From the NCBI GenBank assembly GCA_045586785.1, contig JAZNBA010000030.1, forward strand, positions 1 to 27,585: DNA of 27,585 bases. Direction: 5' to 3'. The position numbers were made by a program, and so were the translations under genes. This DNA comes from UMGS1002 sp045586785 (GTDB lineage: Bacteria; Bacillota; Clostridia; Oscillospirales; CAG-272). This document shows, piece after piece, positions 6,258-14,262 of the stretch; the stretch's first letter is position 1, and every line of letters starts with the position of its first letter. Below the pieces are notes generated by a model, which was given only the letters and a program-made list of their open reading frames with translations, was not told the origin of the DNA and searched no databases.

Positions 6258-7478
6258 TTAGTGACCGCTTCTGTACTCGGCAAGTGCCGCAACGATCTCA
6301 GCGAAGGGAGCTTTGTTTTTGAGCAGGTTGTAGAAACGCTCAACCAAAGCTACGTCCTCGTCGGCGGTGATATCGCAATACTTCTCGCAAGCCACCTTTA
6401 CGCCCTCGTCGCGAGCGCAAGCGGAAACTTCAAGTCCGATGGCGTCGTCGGGATGGTCAAACAGCAGACCTGCCGCGATACCGATAGCGATATGCGCGGG
6501 AACGCCGCCCTGCTCACGTACCAGCTTGAATGCGCCGCCAAGTCTGTCGCCTGCGGACAGCTTACGCTTGGTGTCGCGGCCTACTCTGAATACGTCGTCG
6601 ATAAGCAGCGGATTTTCAAATCTGACCATGAGGTTCTCAACGAACTCAAGCAGCTCGTCGGTGGGTACGTTGTGACGCTTTGCCAGCGCGCGTGCGGACT
6701 CGATCAGCGCGCGGGTCAGTACATACTTGATCTCGCCGTCGCAAGCGATGTCGGAGATAAGCTCGTAGCCCTTGAGTCTGCCGTAGTAAGCCATCAGCGC
6801 GTGTCCCATGTTGTGGATCAGCAGCTTTCTCTCGATAAAGAAGCTGAAGGGCGCGAAAGGAACCATGCTGTCGATCTGTGGCAGCTCGGCGCCTACGGGA
6901 CGGAAGCCTGCCAGGTCAACGGGAAGCTCGTTGTGGTTGTCGGTGCAGACGGAAAGGGGATTTTCATCAAGGAACTTCTGGGGTGTGGGAGGAACGGTGA
7001 TGCAGACGGAAACGCAAACAAAACCGATGCTCTCCTCAAAATATTTTTTAACCTCGGCAGGAATATGAGGCTCAACCAGACCGCGCAGATACGTATCCGA
7101 GCCGATGAGGTTTTCGCAGATGAGAATGTTGAGAGGACGCGCGTCCTTGTTGTAGCGGGCAACGATAGCCTTTGCCAGCAGAGGAGCTACGAAGGGCAAA
7201 ACGTTTACGCCAAGCGCGGTAGCCATAATGTCGGTATCGGCAATGGTATCAACCACAGCCTGCTCGTCACGACCGTTGATCGCCTTGATGTTTTCTACCC
7301 ATTCGGGCACGTATTCTGTGCCTTTGGTAACGTAGATAGGATACTTGCCGGCCTCGGACAGCTTGTTGATGAGGTCTGCATTGACGTCGATAAGAGTAGT
7401 TTCGGCGCCCGATAAGAAAAATCTTTTCGCAATGAAGCCTCGGCCAATGTTGCCGGCTCCGTACATTACTGCTTTCAT
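6258..7478 (-). CDS. mtlD: Mannitol-1-phosphate 5-dehydrogenase-like protein
   Basis: The 406-aa product has the family's N-terminal NAD-binding signature GAGNIGRGF (7-15) and the polyol-dehydrogenase active-site pattern ERKLLIHNMGHA (K218, N223, H226). A C-terminal all-helical domain contains DDVFRVGRDTKRKL and DRLGG. MtlD interconverts mannitol-1-phosphate and fructose-6-phosphate with NAD. The protein is slightly longer than typical MtlD (about 380 aa). No mannitol phosphotransferase genes lie in the window, so the substrate could be another hexitol or hexuronate phosphate. The start has GGGAG about 8 bases upstream. It lies downstream of the pyridoxine kinase gene on the same strand, with a repeat-filled 217-bp gap that may uncouple their expression. 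Confidence 0.85.
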   Translation of the reverse strand: MKAVMYGAGNIGRGFIAKRFFLSGAETTLIDVNADLINKLSEAGKYPIYVTKGTEYVPEWVENIKAINGRDEQAVVDTIADTDIMATALGVNVLPFVAPLLAKAIVARYNKDARPLNILICENLIGSDTYLRGLVEPHIPAEVKKYFEESIGFVCVSVCITVPPTPQKFLDENPLSVCTDNHNELPVDLAGFRPVGAELPQIDSMVPFAPFSFFIERKLLIHNMGHALMAYYGRLKGYELISDIACDGEIKYVLTRALIESARALAKRHNVPTDELLEFVENLMVRFENPLLIDDVFRVGRDTKRKLSAGDRLGGAFKLVREQGGVPAHIAIGIAAGLLFDHPDDAIGLEVSACARDEGVKVACEKYCDITADEDVALVERFYNLLKNKAPFAEIVAALAEYRSGH

Positions 7479-7510
7479 GTTTTTATCTCCCTTGAAATAA
7501 TTTGACTATT

Positions 7511-7600
7511 GTTTAAAAGTTTTCGTCCACCTTTTTCTAAAAGGTGGCGCAGGTCAAGGGCGCGTAGCCCTTGTCGCCCTCCGCAGAGGGCGAAAGCTCT
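7511..7600 (+). repeat. Repeat family B, copy 2 (5' half only)
   Basis: This copy has the AAAAGTTTT lead, hairpin 1 with new bases (CCACCTTTT paired with AAAAGGTGG), hairpin 2 (CAAGGGC/GCCCTTG around GCGTA) and hairpin 3 (CGCCCTC-CGCA-GAGGGCG). The 3' half seen in copies 3-5 is missing and is replaced by a different repeat at 7601-7683. Confidence 0.8.
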
Positions 7601-7683
7601 TTCCCTCCATAGCGCCACGAAGGGGTGAATGGCAAGCCGTAAGGCTTGACAGAGGGGAAACACACAAGTGGGGGTTTCCCCTA
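7601..7683. repeat. Structured element D joined to B copy 2
   Basis: It contains CAAGCC-GTAA-GGCTTG (7633-7648) inside a CCCTC/GAGGG outer pair, then AGGGGAAAC (7653-7661) pairing with GTTTCCCCT (7674-7682). It looks like another small structured repeat, but only one copy is in this window, so family status is a guess. Confidence 0.5.
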
Positions 7684-7695
7684 AAAAACAATCAT

Positions 7696-8535
7696 TTATT
7701 GCAGATTATCCGTCAGCATTCCGAGGCATTCTTCCAGCAGCACGCCGTTTCTCGTGGGCTCGGGACTGTTTTGCGAATGCTTTATTACCTCGTAGGTGAA
7801 CTGTGTCGCGAATTCTGCCGCGTCCGAAAGATTCTTGCCGCGGACTATCTCGCCAAGCAGCGTGGACGTAAACACCTCGCCGGTGCCCGGAAAGCTGCGC
7901 GCAAGTCGGGGTGAGCTTATTATATCGATAATTCCGTCCTCAAACACGGCATTGCCTATCTTGTCACCGAAATGTATGCCCGTGATGACTATTTTATCAA
8001 CTCCGAGTTGGCTTTGCATTTTAAAGCACAGCTTTTGCGCTAACTCAATCGCCTCGTTTTTGTCAGAAAGCGTGACGCTCGTGTCAATGCCTGTCAGGAA
8101 ATGCGCTTCGGTAAGGTTGGGCGTGATAATGTCCGCCTTGCGGCAAAGCTGTGCCATGCCGCGCACCAGCTCGTCGGTGTAGGTGGAATAAAGCTTGCCG
8201 TCGTCACCCATTACAGGGTCTACCAGCACGGGACCGTCCCCGCCGAATTTGTCGATAATGTCCTCAACTATGTGGATCTGACGCGCCGAACCCAAAAATC
8301 CGCTGTAGATCGCATCGAACTTTACATCAAGCACCTCAAAATGCTCAATGATCTTTTGCATCTCATCGCTAAGGTCTACAAAGTACGGATGTTCAAATCC
8401 GCCCGTGTGAGTGGACAGCAGTGCCGTGGGAATGGGCACGACCTGAACGCCATCGGCGCTGAGTATGGGGATGATGACTGTCAGCGCGCATCTTCCGAGG
8501 CACGACATATCATGTATCGCCGCTATTTTTTTCAT
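7696..8535 (-). CDS. pdxK: Pyridoxine/pyridoxamine kinase (PfkB-like)
   Basis: The 279-aa product phosphorylates B6 vitamers to feed the pyridoxal-5'-phosphate pool. Family marks are IHDMSCLGRCALT near the N-terminus, LLSTHTGGF (40-47), YSGFLG, VDPVMGDDGKLY (105-116) and ITPNLTEAHFLTG. The C-terminal anion-hole motif reads FPGTGEVF, where the usual catalytic aspartate of GTGD is a glutamate (E220). Start codon has CGGAG a few bases upstream. It follows the AMP-ligase gene with only 11 bases between, so both are likely co-transcribed. Cytosolic. The E220 change makes activity less certain, although the rest of the fold looks complete. Confidence 0.85.
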   Translation of the reverse strand: MKKIAAIHDMSCLGRCALTVIIPILSADGVQVVPIPTALLSTHTGGFEHPYFVDLSDEMQKIIEHFEVLDVKFDAIYSGFLGSARQIHIVEDIIDKFGGDGPVLVDPVMGDDGKLYSTYTDELVRGMAQLCRKADIITPNLTEAHFLTGIDTSVTLSDKNEAIELAQKLCFKMQSQLGVDKIVITGIHFGDKIGNAVFEDGIIDIISSPRLARSFPGTGEVFTSTLLGEIVRGKNLSDAAEFATQFTYEVIKHSQNSPEPTRNGVLLEECLGMLTDNLQ

Positions 8536-8546
8536 GTATACTCCGT

Positions 8547-10259
8547 TTATTTGACCAAATGTCTCTTGATTTTTCTGGATGTGGTCTTTTCAAACTCGGT
8601 GCGGCGTATCTCAACGGCGCGGATCTGCTTGTAACCTACCAGAGTGCGGTTCATTGCGTTGATGTCTGCTTTTATCTTTTCTGCGACCTTGTTTATATCC
8701 TTTTCGTCCGCGAACATATCGGGAGCGGGGTAAACGATAGCGGTCAGTATTACGGTGTCGCTTCCTTGCTTCTTGCGTCCGACTACAACGCTCTCACCAA
8801 CGCAGTCAAGTCTTGAAAGATACTCCTCGATCTCCTCGGGAAATACGTTTTTGCCGTTTTCAAGTACGATGACCGACTTTTTGCGTCCGGTGATAAAGAT
8901 GTAGCCGTCCTCGTCCATGTAGCCTACGTCGCCTGTGCGGAAGAAGCCGTCCTCGGTGAATACCGCGGCAGTTGCCTCGGGATTCTTGTAGTAACCCATC
9001 ATTACGTTGCCGCCGCGCGCAAGTATCTCGCCCTGCTCAAAGCCTTTTTCGTTGATAAGCTCAGCGTCGATCTTGACCTCACAGCCCTCGACCGCAGGGC
9101 CGACGGAGCCTGCCTTGGGAGCAAAATAGGGGTTGACCGAGATCAAAGGTGAGCATTCGGTTATGCCGTAGCCCTCACAGATCTGAATACCGAAATCGTC
9201 AAAGTTCTTGACCAGCTCGGGGTTGAGCGGCGCGCCGCCGCAGACTATCTTGTTGAGTCTTCCGCCGAATGCGGCAATGATCTGTTTAAATACGATGGGA
9301 CGCAGATCTATGCCGACCTTGCGCAGACCACCCGTTACTTTTATAGCACCGTTTATCAGATTGGTCTTTTTTTGTTTTTTAACGTTGTCCCAAATCTTTT
9401 TGTTCATAGTGGTAATAAACAAGGGAACAAGTACCAGACCTGTAGGCTTATATTTTTCAAAGTTGCGGACAACGCGACGCAAAGAGTCGTTGATACCGAT
9501 ATTCATGCCGTAGTTCATACCCGCAAGCAGACAGCACAGCTCATACGTGTGGTGAATGGGCAGACAGGAAACGATGGTATCCTCAGGGAAGAACTCAACA
9601 CATCCGCAAGCGGCGTTCATTGCGAATACCACGTTTTTCTCGGACAGCATTACGCACTTGCTGGTACCCGTTGTGCCCGAGGTGAACAGCATAACAGCCA
9701 TTCTTTCCATGTCAGAGGGCTCGGGAAGCACGTAGCCCGAGGCAAGATTGCGCTCACCGCGCGCCAAAAGCTCGTCGTATGACATGACCTTGGGGTCATT
9801 AACAAAGGGACAGTTTTCAAGATTGAGAGGAATAAAAAGCGAAACGGTATCATGATTCTCAACCGCGTTGGCGAGCTTTTCGTTGAACGCGCCCGAAAAT
9901 ACAACCGCATCTGCCTCGGCAAACGAGAGAAAGCCCTCGATCTCGCTTATCTCAAGCTCTTTGTCCATAGGAATGGCAACGTTGCCGGACGCGATGGCGG
10001 CAGCGTATGTAGCTACCCAATAAGGGGAGGTCTCGCCAAGTATTGCAATGCGCTTCTGCTTCCAGCCAAAGGAGTCAAAAGCGGCAGCTTGCTTTTTTAC
10101 CATGCCCGAAAATTCAGCATATGTCATCCGGCGATCGGCACCGGTGGAGTCATTCCACATAAAGACTACTTTGTCATTGTGCTCAGCTATTTTTTCGGTG
10201 AAATGCTTAATGGAAAGTGCCGGGGTAAAACGGCGCTCGGTTTTTTTATTTTTTGGCAT
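8547..10259 (-). CDS. AMP-forming acyl-CoA synthetase/ligase
   Basis: The 570-aa product belongs to the ANL superfamily, which activates carboxylates as acyl-adenylates and then usually forms the CoA thioester. The ATP loop is FTSGTTGTSK (192-201), followed by GYGITECSPLIS and FRTGDVGYMDEDGYIFITGR; a late FPEEIEEYL and a C-terminal KTTSRKIKR-like lysine region are present. It resembles long-chain fatty acid CoA ligases. No membrane segment is clear. I chose the ATG at 10259 (AAAGGG upstream); a 24-codon longer reading would begin within the promoter region and has no ribosome site. It leads the gene pair with pyridoxine kinase. The substrate is not readable from the sequence. Confidence 0.88.
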   Translation of the reverse strand: MPKNKKTERRFTPALSIKHFTEKIAEHNDKVVFMWNDSTGADRRMTYAEFSGMVKKQAAAFDSFGWKQKRIAILGETSPYWVATYAAAIASGNVAIPMDKELEISEIEGFLSFAEADAVVFSGAFNEKLANAVENHDTVSLFIPLNLENCPFVNDPKVMSYDELLARGERNLASGYVLPEPSDMERMAVMLFTSGTTGTSKCVMLSEKNVVFAMNAACGCVEFFPEDTIVSCLPIHHTYELCCLLAGMNYGMNIGINDSLRRVVRNFEKYKPTGLVLVPLFITTMNKKIWDNVKKQKKTNLINGAIKVTGGLRKVGIDLRPIVFKQIIAAFGGRLNKIVCGGAPLNPELVKNFDDFGIQICEGYGITECSPLISVNPYFAPKAGSVGPAVEGCEVKIDAELINEKGFEQGEILARGGNVMMGYYKNPEATAAVFTEDGFFRTGDVGYMDEDGYIFITGRKKSVIVLENGKNVFPEEIEEYLSRLDCVGESVVVGRKKQGSDTVILTAIVYPAPDMFADEKDINKVAEKIKADINAMNRTLVGYKQIRAVEIRRTEFEKTTSRKIKRHLVK

Positions 10260-10339
10260 GATTGAAAACCCTTTCTGAAATATATGATACATTAATAATA
10301 ATCGTGTTTTTGGAGTGATGACCCTTACCACCCCAGTTT

Positions 10340-10368
10340 ATTATACACCATTATTTGAAAAAAATCAA
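10340..10368 (-). promoter_or_regulatory. Promoter of the acyl-CoA ligase/pdxK unit
   Basis: On the minus strand, TTGATT (10363-10368) and TATAAT (10340-10345) are 17 bases apart. A leader of about 75 bases precedes the ATG at 10259. Confidence 0.7.
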
Positions 10369-10400
10369 TACATATGCCATCAAAAGTAGTATGTGAACAT

Positions 10401-10441
10401 AAAAAAGCGACCTTCCAATGGGCGTACCCATTGGAAGGCCG
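10401..10441 (-). terminator. Strong terminator of the LRR_5 lipoprotein gene
   Basis: CCTTCCAATGGG (10411-10422) pairs with CCCATTGGAAGG (10427-10438) around a 4-base loop. On the minus strand it is followed by TCGCTTTTTT. Confidence 0.88.
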
Positions 10442-10456
10442 TATAAATAAATTCAA

Positions 10457-12097
10457 TTACCAGGTGATAGAGGGGTTGCCGTTGGCATCATAGTGCCAGA
10501 AGTACTGACCGCTGCCGGAAGGATTGGTTGTGGAAGTTGTAAAGAAGTACAGAGTAGCGGTAATGGTCAGAGGAGTGTTGTTGGAGCTGTGAACATCCAT
10601 AGAGAACCAGTTGGTAGCATTGCCCTTGTAAAGAACTGCGGACAGGCTGTTGCAGAACATGAATGCTCTCTCGCCGATCTCTCTGGTACCTGCGCCGATC
10701 ATAACAGTGTTAAGGTTGATGCAGTTGTTGAATGCATATTCCTTGATTCTGAGAATGGTGTCGGGCATGTATACGGTTCTGAGCGATGTGCAGTTTTCGA
10801 AGGTGTGAGCATTGATAGTTGTAATTGCTTCGCCGAAGCTGATAGCTGTAAGCTTAGAGCAGCTTGCGAATGCATACTCACCGATAGCACGGGTAGTGTT
10901 GGGAATGGTGAGGGAGATCAGCTCACGGCAGTTTTCGAATGCGTGTGCGCCAACGGAAATAACGCCGTCAATGTTGATGGATGTCAGCTTGGTAGCACCG
11001 TAGAACGCGTAATCGCCGATGGCAGATGTAACGATGGGGCTGGAGAAGCTGCCCGAGGTCTTACCTGCGGGATATGCGATAAGGGTAGAGGGCGAGCCGT
11101 TAGCATCCAGCTTGTAAAGAACGCCGTCATAAACGTAGAACAGCTTGTTAGCGGCGTCAGCCAGCTTGAACTGTGTCAGGTTTACGCAGCCTGCGAATGC
11201 GGATGCGCGGATATCTCTGATGGAGTTTGTAACAGAGTACTCTGTTACCTTAAGACCTGCGGGGAATGCAACAACGGTAGAGAGGTCCTTGGAGTAAAGA
11301 ACGCCGTTGAGAGCGGAGAATACCTTGTTATCGTTTTCAACCGTGATGGTGGTCAGTGCGGTACAGCCTGCGAATGCGCCTTCACCGATGGTAGTGATGG
11401 AAGCGGGCAGATAAACAGACTTGATAGTGGTGTTGTTTGCAAATGCGCCTGCCGCGATACCGGTAACGCTCTTGCCTTCCGCGGTGGTGGAGTAAATGAT
11501 AACCTCGGAGTCGGTGCAGATGCCCATGCCGGTAACGGTCAGAGTGCCGTCAGAGTTATATTCGTAAGTAAGGCCCTGGGAACCTGTTGCGTTGGTGTAG
11601 GAATCGGTGTAGGAATCCTTGCAGACGGAGCAAGTGTGAACTGTGTAGCCCTGAGTTGTCTTTGTGGGGGCGGTTACAGTGTCAACATAATTGTGACCGA
11701 TGGGGTTGATAGCCTGAGTTTCTGCGGTCTGGCAAGCGGTGCAGACACGAGTCTGGATGCCTGCGTTGGTGCAGGTTGCCGCTGTAGTGGTTACCCATTC
11801 GCCGTATACGTGAGCCAGGGCGGGAACGTTGTCGCCCATGTAGTTTTCTCCGCAGGAGCAGATGTATACAGTGTATCCGGGCGCGGAACAAGTGGGAGCC
11901 TGTACGTTAGGTGCATACTGATGAACGTGCTCTGTGGTAGTTTCGGGAGCCGGAGTGGTTACGGGAGCCTGAGTCGTAGTTTCGGGTGTAGCGGTGGTGG
12001 TGTCCTCTGGAACGTCATCCTCGTTGTTACAAGCGACGAATGTGAACATCATTACCAGTGCCAGCACGAGAAGTGCAATGCGAGCAAATGTTTTCAT
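10457..12097 (-). CDS. BspA-type LRR_5 lipoprotein
   Basis: The 546-aa product has a lipoprotein signal ending FVAC (C23), a Thr/Pro stalk, then three repeats of a Cys module (patterns such as APTCSAPGYTVYICSCGENY and ATCTNAGIQTRVCTACQT) each ended by a GH or AH pair. The C-terminal two-thirds is a chain of LRR_5 (Treponema pallidum/BspA-like) repeats, each with a phrase like AFANNTTIKSVYLPASITTIGEGAF. It is therefore tethered to the outer face of the membrane. Such proteins often bind host or other surface ligands; the ligand here is unknown. AAGGAG lies just upstream of the ATG, and a promoter and a strong terminator bracket it as a single-gene unit. Confidence 0.9.
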   Translation of the reverse strand: MKTFARIALLVLALVMMFTFVACNNEDDVPEDTTTATPETTTQAPVTTPAPETTTEHVHQYAPNVQAPTCSAPGYTVYICSCGENYMGDNVPALAHVYGEWVTTTAATCTNAGIQTRVCTACQTAETQAINPIGHNYVDTVTAPTKTTQGYTVHTCSVCKDSYTDSYTNATGSQGLTYEYNSDGTLTVTGMGICTDSEVIIYSTTAEGKSVTGIAAGAFANNTTIKSVYLPASITTIGEGAFAGCTALTTITVENDNKVFSALNGVLYSKDLSTVVAFPAGLKVTEYSVTNSIRDIRASAFAGCVNLTQFKLADAANKLFYVYDGVLYKLDANGSPSTLIAYPAGKTSGSFSSPIVTSAIGDYAFYGATKLTSINIDGVISVGAHAFENCRELISLTIPNTTRAIGEYAFASCSKLTAISFGEAITTINAHTFENCTSLRTVYMPDTILRIKEYAFNNCINLNTVMIGAGTREIGERAFMFCNSLSAVLYKGNATNWFSMDVHSSNNTPLTITATLYFFTTSTTNPSGSGQYFWHYDANGNPSITW

Positions 12098-12127
12098 AAC
12101 ATTCTCCTTTTTTATTTTTTAATTTTT

Positions 12128-12141
12128 TTTGACCTGTCAAA
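12128..12141. promoter_or_regulatory. Possible operator in the LRR_5 lipoprotein leader
   Basis: TTTGACCTGTCAAA is a perfect inverted repeat lying between the promoter and the start codon. A similar TTGAC...GTCAA arrangement overlaps the -35 box at 16719-16733. No regulator is identified. Confidence 0.3.
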
Positions 12142-12173
12142 TTGCCGATAGATGGGCATTATCAGCGTAGCAT

Positions 12174-12202
12174 AGTATACCATACATTTTTGGTTTTGGC
12201 AA
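12174..12202 (-). promoter_or_regulatory. Promoter of the LRR_5 lipoprotein gene
   Basis: On the minus strand, TTGCCA (12197-12202) and TATACT (12174-12179) are 17 bases apart, giving a leader of about 70 bases. Confidence 0.6.
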
Positions 12203-12337
12203 TAGAGTTCATCAAAATATCACGGATTTTTCGTAGAAAGTTAACAATTTGGACTTATTTATATGTAGCAAATTGCCTAAATACCGTTTTTTGAGGGGAT
12301 TTAAGGTAAATATTTTGGGCACACAGCGGCGCGGTGA

Positions 12338-12366
12338 TTGATTTTTTGCTCGGTTTGTGGTAATAT
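12338..12366 (+). promoter_or_regulatory. Promoter of the hydrolase/ruvX unit
   Basis: TTGATT (12338-12343) and TAATAT (12361-12366) are 17 bases apart, about 30 bases above the start codon. The 298-bp gap at 12098-12395 holds this and the opposing promoter; I see nothing else in it. Confidence 0.65.
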
Positions 12367-12395
12367 ATTAATATAAAAATAAAGAGAGGTGCGCC

Positions 12396-13325
12396 ATGAA
12401 ATTTTACGAGTCAAGCTTTGAATCAAAATACCAAAACAAGAAAATCGCATACAGTGTTTTTGAGCCCGATGACGGCGCGCCCCGCGCCATCCTTCAGATA
12501 AGTCACGGTATGTGTGAGTACATAGGTCGGTACGAGAATTTTGCCGAGTATTTAACATCCCACGGCTTTATCGTTTGCGGTAACGACCATCTGGGTCACG
12601 GACGCAGTGCGGAAAATGATGACGCGCTGGGTGTCATGCCTCGTAACGGCGGCGAAATACTGCCTGAGGACGTGCATAAATTGACACTTATCATGAAGCA
12701 AAAGTACTATGACCTGCCCTATTTTCTGCTGGGACACAGCATGGGCTCCTTCGTCGCCCGAATTTATCTGACAAAATACGCGGATGAGCTTGACGGCGCT
12801 GTTATCATGGGCACGGGCGGTCCCGAAAGCCCTGCCGCTGCGGGTAAGCTGCTGACGAAAATTGTCGGAGCTCTGAAGGGCAGGGAACACCGCTCAAAGC
12901 TTATAGATAAAGTTGCGTTTGGGTCATACAACTCACGTTTCGGCAAGGATTGCTCGCCCAAGGCGTGGCTGACCCGTGACGACGAAATCGTTGAACGCTA
13001 CGTCAATGACAAATTCTGCACTTATCTGTTCACCGCCGACGCGTTTTATACGCTGTTTGATATGCTTGGTCAGGTTTCCGCTAAGGATTGGGCATCAAAA
13101 TTGCCAAAAGACCTGCCGATTCTGGTCACAAGCGGCGAGCAAGACCCCGTCGGAAACTACGGCAAGGGTGTACGCACGGTATTTGAGCGCATAAAGGCGG
13201 CAGGGGGTTCTGATGTCACGCTGAAAATGTACGCCGACGACCGCCACGAAATTCTCAACGAGCTTGACCGCGATCAGGTCTACGCCGACATACTGGATTG
13301 GCTGTGCGGCAGGATAAAAAAATAA
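12396..13325 (+). CDS. Alpha/beta hydrolase, monoacylglycerol lipase/lysophospholipase-like
   Basis: The 309-aa product has the serine-hydrolase triad in the expected order: S115 in GHSMG, D250 in SGEQDPVG and H284 in DDRHEIL. An oxyanion region SHGMCEY (36-42) and NDHLGHGRS (63-71) match the hydrolase-4 group that cleaves monoglycerides or lysophospholipids. No signal peptide is present, so it is cytosolic. GAGAGGTG lies just before the ATG. Only 22 bases separate it from ruvX, suggesting one transcript. The natural substrate cannot be read from the sequence. Confidence 0.88.
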   Translation: MKFYESSFESKYQNKKIAYSVFEPDDGAPRAILQISHGMCEYIGRYENFAEYLTSHGFIVCGNDHLGHGRSAENDDALGVMPRNGGEILPEDVHKLTLIMKQKYYDLPYFLLGHSMGSFVARIYLTKYADELDGAVIMGTGGPESPAAAGKLLTKIVGALKGREHRSKLIDKVAFGSYNSRFGKDCSPKAWLTRDDEIVERYVNDKFCTYLFTADAFYTLFDMLGQVSAKDWASKLPKDLPILVTSGEQDPVGNYGKGVRTVFERIKAAGGSDVTLKMYADDRHEILNELDRDQVYADILDWLCGRIKK

Positions 13326-13347
13326 ACGTATAAGGACACATATAATA

Positions 13348-13800
13348 ATGATAGAAAATATTGCAAAAACAAAGGGTAAAATACTTGCGGTGGACTTTGG
13401 AGACACCAGAACAGGGCTTGCCGTGTCGGATATCAGCCGCTTTTTGGCGTCGGGACTGGGCTATGTTTCACCAGGCGGTATAGTTAAGACGGCAGACGCC
13501 GTTGCCGCAAAAGCCAAAGAACTGGGCGTGGCGGCAATCGTGGTGGGCCTGCCCGTCAATATGAACGGAACAGAGGGCCCTCGCGCGGCGCGCTGCCGCG
13601 AGTTTGCACAGCTTTTGGGCGAGCGTCTCCCCGACGTGGCAATAGATATGATAGACGAACGCCTGACAACCGTGGAAGCGTCGCGTTATCTCAACGCCAC
13701 CGATACCCGCGGCAAAAAGCGCAAGGGCGTCATCGACTCACTCTCCGCCGAAATAATGCTGCAGAATACACTTGATAAGCTGAAAATGATGAATTTATAA
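13348..13800 (+). CDS. ruvX: RuvX/YqgF Holliday-junction-resolvase-like protein
   Basis: The 150-aa product has the RNase H-like YqgF fold: AVDFGDTRTGLAVSD with Asp16, VVGLPVNMNG (residues 64-73), IDERLTTVEA and a final IDSLSAEIML holding the last acidic residue. YqgF proteins take part in 16S rRNA 5'-end processing and have been proposed as junction resolvases. AAGGAC lies 10 or so bases upstream of the ATG. Its stop is only six bases from DUF559 element 2, so the element appears to sit immediately behind the gene without damaging it. Confidence 0.92.
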   Translation: MIENIAKTKGKILAVDFGDTRTGLAVSDISRFLASGLGYVSPGGIVKTADAVAAKAKELGVAAIVVGLPVNMNGTEGPRAARCREFAQLLGERLPDVAIDMIDERLTTVEASRYLNATDTRGKKRKGVIDSLSAEIMLQNTLDKLKMMNL

Positions 13801-13806
13801 TTTTTA

Positions 13807-13854
13807 AGCCTTCTCCAGCGGAGAAGGGGGACCGCGTTAGCGGTGGATGAGGAG
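13807..13854 (+). repeat. Left structured terminal repeat of DUF559 element 2
   Basis: Outer hairpin: CCTTCTCC (13809-13816), loop AGC, GGAGAAGG (13820-13827). Inner hairpin: ACCGC (13831-13835), loop GTTA, GCGGT (13840-13844). It ends GGATGAGGAG, which can act as ribosome site for the gene inside. Confidence 0.9.
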
Positions 13855-13872
13855 ATCATTATTTCGAAAACT

Positions 13873-14226
13873 ATGATTTATAAGTACAACAAAAACTTAG
13901 TATCAAACGCACAAGAATTGCAAAAAAACATGACGGCGGAAGAAAAATATATATGGTATGATTTTTTAAAAAAGCTCCCGGTAACCGTAAACAGACAGAA
14001 AAACATAGGCAATTATATAGTTGATTTTTTCATAGCAAACAAAAGAGTCGTAATTGAGCTTGACGGAATTCAACATTGTCAATCAGAAAATAAAAAATCA
14101 GATATAACAAGAGATGCTGATCTTGAGGCCTTAGGCATAAAAGTGTTGAGGTATAGTAATACAGACATAAATAAAAAATTTAATGGCATCTGTAAAGACA
14201 TATTGAGGAAAATAGATATACGATAA
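13873..14226 (+). CDS. DUF559 endonuclease-like protein, element 2
   Basis: The 117-aa product is a second stand-alone DUF559 domain. Candidate catalytic residues are D51 (YIVDFF) and E62/D64 (VIELDG), with H68 and VLRYSN (R93, N96). NMTAEEKYIWYDFL matches the first copy's NMTRQEKHLWYDFL, and roughly half of residues agree by eye. I prefer the ATG at 13873 because the N-terminus then aligns with copy 1; the GGAG of the left repeat lies about 18 bases away, which is long. A GTG at 13843 would add ten residues and start inside the repeat. The gene is A+T-rich compared with ruvX and the hydrolase, which fits acquisition. Confidence 0.82.
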   Translation: MIYKYNKNLVSNAQELQKNMTAEEKYIWYDFLKKLPVTVNRQKNIGNYIVDFFIANKRVVIELDGIQHCQSENKKSDITRDADLEALGIKVLRYSNTDINKKFNGICKDILRKIDIR

Positions 14227-14262
14227 GATCAACTGAAAAAATAAAGCAATCAAAATAATGCT

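Noticed and set aside
6252..7415. 387-codon plus-strand open frame opposite the mtlD-like gene
   Set aside because: The minus-strand frame carries GAGNIGRGF and the polyol-dehydrogenase motif. The plus frame shows no motif and no ribosome site.
10493..12151. 552-codon plus-strand open frame opposite the LRR_5 lipoprotein gene
   Set aside because: It is antisense to a gene with a clear lipobox, LRR repeats, promoter and terminator. Its product is a low-complexity Cys/Gly/Val-rich string with no ribosome site, as expected for the mirror of a repeat-coding gene.
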